DNA of 9,033 bases, from positions 1-9,033 of the forward strand of contig WOUX01000144.1 in assembly GCA_009773075.1 (NCBI GenBank). Direction: 5' to 3'. Of this stretch, positions 6,572 through 9,033 are shown one piece after another (within the stretch, counting starts at the first letter, position 1; each line of letters begins with the position of its first letter). The position numbers and the translations under genes are program-made. This DNA is from a bacterium. Its GTDB lineage: Bacteria > Desulfobacterota > UBA8473. The notes below the pieces were generated by a model, which was not told where the DNA came from, ran no database searches, and was given only the letters and a program-made list of their open reading frames with translations.

Positions 6572-6599
6572 TTGACAGCAATCTGTCCTATTATATAAT
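6572..6599 (+). promoter_or_regulatory. consensus sigma70 promoter of the ligase-cysS unit
   Basis: Perfect TTGACA (6572-6577) and perfect TATAAT (6594-6599) with a 16-base spacer. Transcription should start near 6606, about 54 bases before the ligase ATG. This is the best promoter in the window and suggests strong, possibly constitutive expression of the ligase and cysS. Confidence 0.8.
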
Positions 6600-6659
6600 G
6601 AGTCATTACTGAAAATAAATAGTCTTTAATGGCCGGTAGATTTTCAAGGGAGAGATGTT

Positions 6660-8155
6660 ATGAACTTAAATGACATCCTACAACGCCAGATAGAAATTCA
6701 GCCCAATAAGACCTTTCTCTTCTTCAAGGATGATGAAATCTCCTACAGCACTTTTGGTAAAAGGGTCAATAGTGTGGCATCTGCATTAAAAAAAGAAGGC
6801 GTAAAAAAGGGAGACCGAGTGGCTTTATTCCTCAACAACTGCCCTGAATTTCTCTATAGTTGGTTTGGGATAGCTAAGCTGGGTGCAATTATGGTCCCCA
6901 TAAACGTGGCTTTTAAAGAAAGAGAGGCTTCTTATATATTGGACCACTCCGAGGCAAACACATTGATCACGGAGACTGGCCTCTATGAAGACATCATTCA
7001 GAAAAAACGAAGGCATTTTCCCCATTTAAAGGCTGTTTTCTGTGTAGGAAATAAGGAGCATCCGGAGGTAATCAATTTCTCCCTGATTATAAACGAGGAA
7101 AGCATCCGAGTACCGGAAGAAAAACTTACAGGAGAAAATGTTCTCTCCATCATGTATACCTCAGGGACAACAGGTGAACCAAAAGGGTGTGTATTAAGCC
7201 ATTTTCATTATATCTCCTTTTCAGAGGCAATAAAAAACAACCTTCTTGTAACACCTGAAGACCGTTTTATCTGTGTTCTTCCACTCTTCCATATCGGTGC
7301 CCAAGTGGTTATCACTATGACATCTTTAATCAGTGGTGCAAGTCTTGTCCTCATAGACCGTTTTCACCCACGGCAATTCTGGGAGCAGGCATATCAACAC
7401 AAGGTTACGGTATTTCACTGTATAGGGGCAATCCTTGCCTTTTTGGACAAATTGCCAGTCACAGAGGATGAGAAGAATAATACCCTTAGAGTTGCGTTGA
7501 GCGCTGGGCATCCTGAACTTGCAGAACGTCTGGGCAAGAGATGGGGATGTAAGATGCTTCAAGACTGGGGGATGAGTGAAGGGGGGATAACCATCGAGCA
7601 CATCAATGGTCCCCATAAAAAGGGTTCATGCGGGAAACCCCAGGGTCCCAATGAGATCAAGATATTCGACAAAGATGACAGAGAAGTCCCTACAGGCACA
7701 GTAGGTGAGATTGTTATGAGAGGACCTATGGTCTTAAGTTCCACACAGGGGACAATGCCTATAGAGATGAGGATAACTTCTTCTATTTTGTTGACAGGAA
7801 AAAGGACATTATAAGAAGGAGCGGTGAAAATATCTCCTCTCTGGAGGTAGAAGAAGTGATCCGATCCCATCCAAAGGTAGAGGAAGTGGCTGTCATTGCA
7901 TTTCCTGATGAGCTTCGGGGCGAGGAGGTAAAGGCATATGTTGTCCTTAAAGAGGGAGAGACCCATAAAACCGTGCCTCCTATGGGATTGATCCAGTTCT
8001 GTGAAGAAAGGTTGGCATATTTTAAGGTTCCCCGATATATTGTATACAGAACGGATTTTCCGAGGACATTGACCCACCGTGTAAAAAAGGACGAGTTGAG
8101 GAAGCTTCGGGAAGAACCAGGAGAATTCTATTTCGACAGGAGAAAAACAGAATGA
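6660..8155 (+). pseudogene. CaiC-like acyl-CoA ligase (ANL superfamily), frameshifted by a short internal loss
   Basis: ATP-dependent acyl-CoA synthetases form an acyl-AMP and then a thioester with CoA; the acid used here is unknown. The ATG at 6660 has AAGGGAG 7-8 bases upstream. The first frame gives the N-terminal domain: GVKKGDRVALFLNNCPEF, the P-loop YTSGTTGEPKG (166-176), LPLFHIGAQ and the adenylate-binding WGMSEGG (303-309), ending at VGEIVMRGPMVLS. The second frame resumes at 7739 with FHTGDNAYRDEDNFFYFVDR, KKDIIRRSGENISS and the C-terminal lid to the TGA at 8155. About 17 residues usually lying between these (GYY..PEAT....DGW) are missing, and the frame changes near 7737, so 3n+1 bases, about 52, appear lost. 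The first frame ends in a stop at 7814. The C-terminal motif reads PRTLTHRVKK, with Arg where the GK lysine usually is. The restored length would be about 516 residues, normal for the family. Confidence 0.82.
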
Positions 8156-9033
8156 CATTGAGGGTATATAACACGTTGACAAAAAGCAAAGAGGACTTCG
8201 AACCTTTACAGAAAGGCAAAGTGGGCATGTACGCCTGTGGGGTTACTGTATATGACCTGTGCCATATAGGTCATGCCCGTTCAACAATTGTCTTTGATAT
8301 TATCTTCAGGTATCTCAGGCATAAGGGTTATGAGGTAACATATGTGAGAAACTTCACAGACGTGGATGACAAAATAATCAACAGGGCAGGAAGCGAAAAG
8401 GTCAGTTATCAGGAGATCTCCGAAAGGTACATAGAAGAATTTAACAAGGATATGCAACTACTGGGAATTGCCCCCCCAACCATAGAGCCAAAGGCAACAG
8501 ACCATATCCCGGATATGATAAAGACCATCGAGAAGCTTATTGAAAACGGATATGCATATAGGATAGAAGATGACGTTTTCTTCTCAGTAAGCAAATTCCA
8601 GGGGTATGGAAGGCTTTCAGGAAGAACCATCGAGGAAATGCATGCAGGTGCCAGGGTGGAAATAGACGAGAGGAAGGAAAACCCCATGGATTTTGCTCTC
8701 TGGAAGGCAAGCAAACCAGGGGAGCCTTCCTGGGACAGCCCCTGGGGAAAGGGAAGACCTGGATGGCATATAGAGTGTTCTTCAATGAGCCAGAAGTATC
8801 TTGGAGAGACATTTGACATACATGGTGGTGGAAAGGACCTCATATTCCCTCACCATGAAAATGAGATAGCCCAATCGGAGGGGGCTACTGGTAAGCCTTT
8901 TGTCAAATACTGGGTGCACAATGGCTTCGTCAATATCGACAAAGAAAAGATGTCCAAATCCCTTGGAAATTTCTTCACTATAAAGGAGATACTTGAACGA
9001 TACCACCCGGAGGTGATTCGCCTTTTCTTACTT
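8152..9033 (+). CDS. cysS: cysteinyl-tRNA synthetase, N-terminal part, cut by the window edge
   Basis: Class I aminoacyl-tRNA synthetase that charges tRNA-Cys with cysteine in the cytoplasm. The 294 residues visible hold the catalytic core: ACGVTVYDLCHIGHARS with the HIGH motif at 38-41, FTDVDDKII, and KMSKSLGN with KMSKS at 266-270. The four zinc ligands that give cysteine selectivity are all present (C29, C209 in WHIECS, H234 and E238 in PHHENE). The numbering is almost identical to the E. coli enzyme. The frame is open to the last base; the anticodon-binding C-terminus lies outside. The ATG overlaps the ligase stop as ATGA, so it is probably translationally coupled to the ligase and transcribed from 6572-6599. 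No lesion is visible. Confidence 0.97.
   Translation, partial: MTLRVYNTLTKSKEDFEPLQKGKVGMYACGVTVYDLCHIGHARSTIVFDIIFRYLRHKGYEVTYVRNFTDVDDKIINRAGSEKVSYQEISERYIEEFNKDMQLLGIAPPTIEPKATDHIPDMIKTIEKLIENGYAYRIEDDVFFSVSKFQGYGRLSGRTIEEMHAGARVEIDERKENPMDFALWKASKPGEPSWDSPWGKGRPGWHIECSSMSQKYLGETFDIHGGGKDLIFPHHENEIAQSEGATGKPFVKYWVHNGFVNIDKEKMSKSLGNFFTIKEILERYHPEVIRLFLL

Noticed and set aside
7731..7814. Programmed ribosomal frameshift in the ligase
   Set aside because: No slippery site is seen, and about 17 conserved residues are missing, which frameshifting cannot supply.
7559..8182. Minus-strand open frame of about 207 codons opposite the ligase
   Set aside because: It is antisense to recognisable ligase and lid sequence, with no family features or ribosome binding site.
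8409..8843. Minus-strand open frames opposite cysS
   Set aside because: They are antisense to a strongly conserved synthetase core.

Overview
The window looks like a piece of an anaerobic bacterial chromosome, at moderate GC. It carries a heterodisulfide-reductase-type (Hdr) electron-transfer operon on the minus strand and a short plus-strand block ending in cysS. The organism is probably bacterial rather than archaeal. Promoters are sigma70-like with Shine-Dalgarno sites, cysS is of bacterial type, and the putative selenocysteine signal lies just after the UGA inside the reading frame, as in bacteria. A Desulfobacterota-like or similar strict anaerobe fits, but this is inference from gene content.

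Minus strand, read right to left from a promoter near 4932-4960: hdrC (4814-4251), hdrB (4247-3429), hdrA (3294-1324), mvhD (1204-767) and an FrhB/FdhB-like iron-sulfur subunit (777 to the left edge, incomplete). Together they would form a soluble, flavin-based electron-bifurcating Hdr complex with an MvhD adaptor and an FrhB-like module. No hydrogenase or formate dehydrogenase catalytic subunit is visible. The main observation is that hdrA is one 656-residue selenoprotein gene. An in-frame TGA at 2713-2715 replaces the conserved cysteine of the FAD-domain motif CSAC-ILTP, and a SECIS-like hairpin follows it.

Upstream of the hdr operon, also on the minus strand, is a broken PflX-type (COG1313) radical SAM gene (5829-4994). 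Divergent from it on the plus strand are a PPC/DUF296 protein (6060-6497), then a consensus sigma70 promoter (6572-6599), a frameshifted CaiC-like acyl-CoA ligase (6660-8155), and cysS (8152 to the right edge), which overlaps the ligase by ATGA.

Two patterns cut across the window. First, four of the nine genes carry small lesions: the frhB-like frameshift near 61, an in-frame loss of the first CCG motif in hdrB, and frame-changing internal losses in the radical SAM and ligase genes. This could be recurrent assembly error or real decay. Second, all three larger gaps in or before the hdr operon (before hdrC, hdrB-hdrA, hdrA-mvhD) hold short degenerate tandem repeats with a 7-base period. I saw no tRNA, rRNA, CRISPR array, insertion sequence or prophage.
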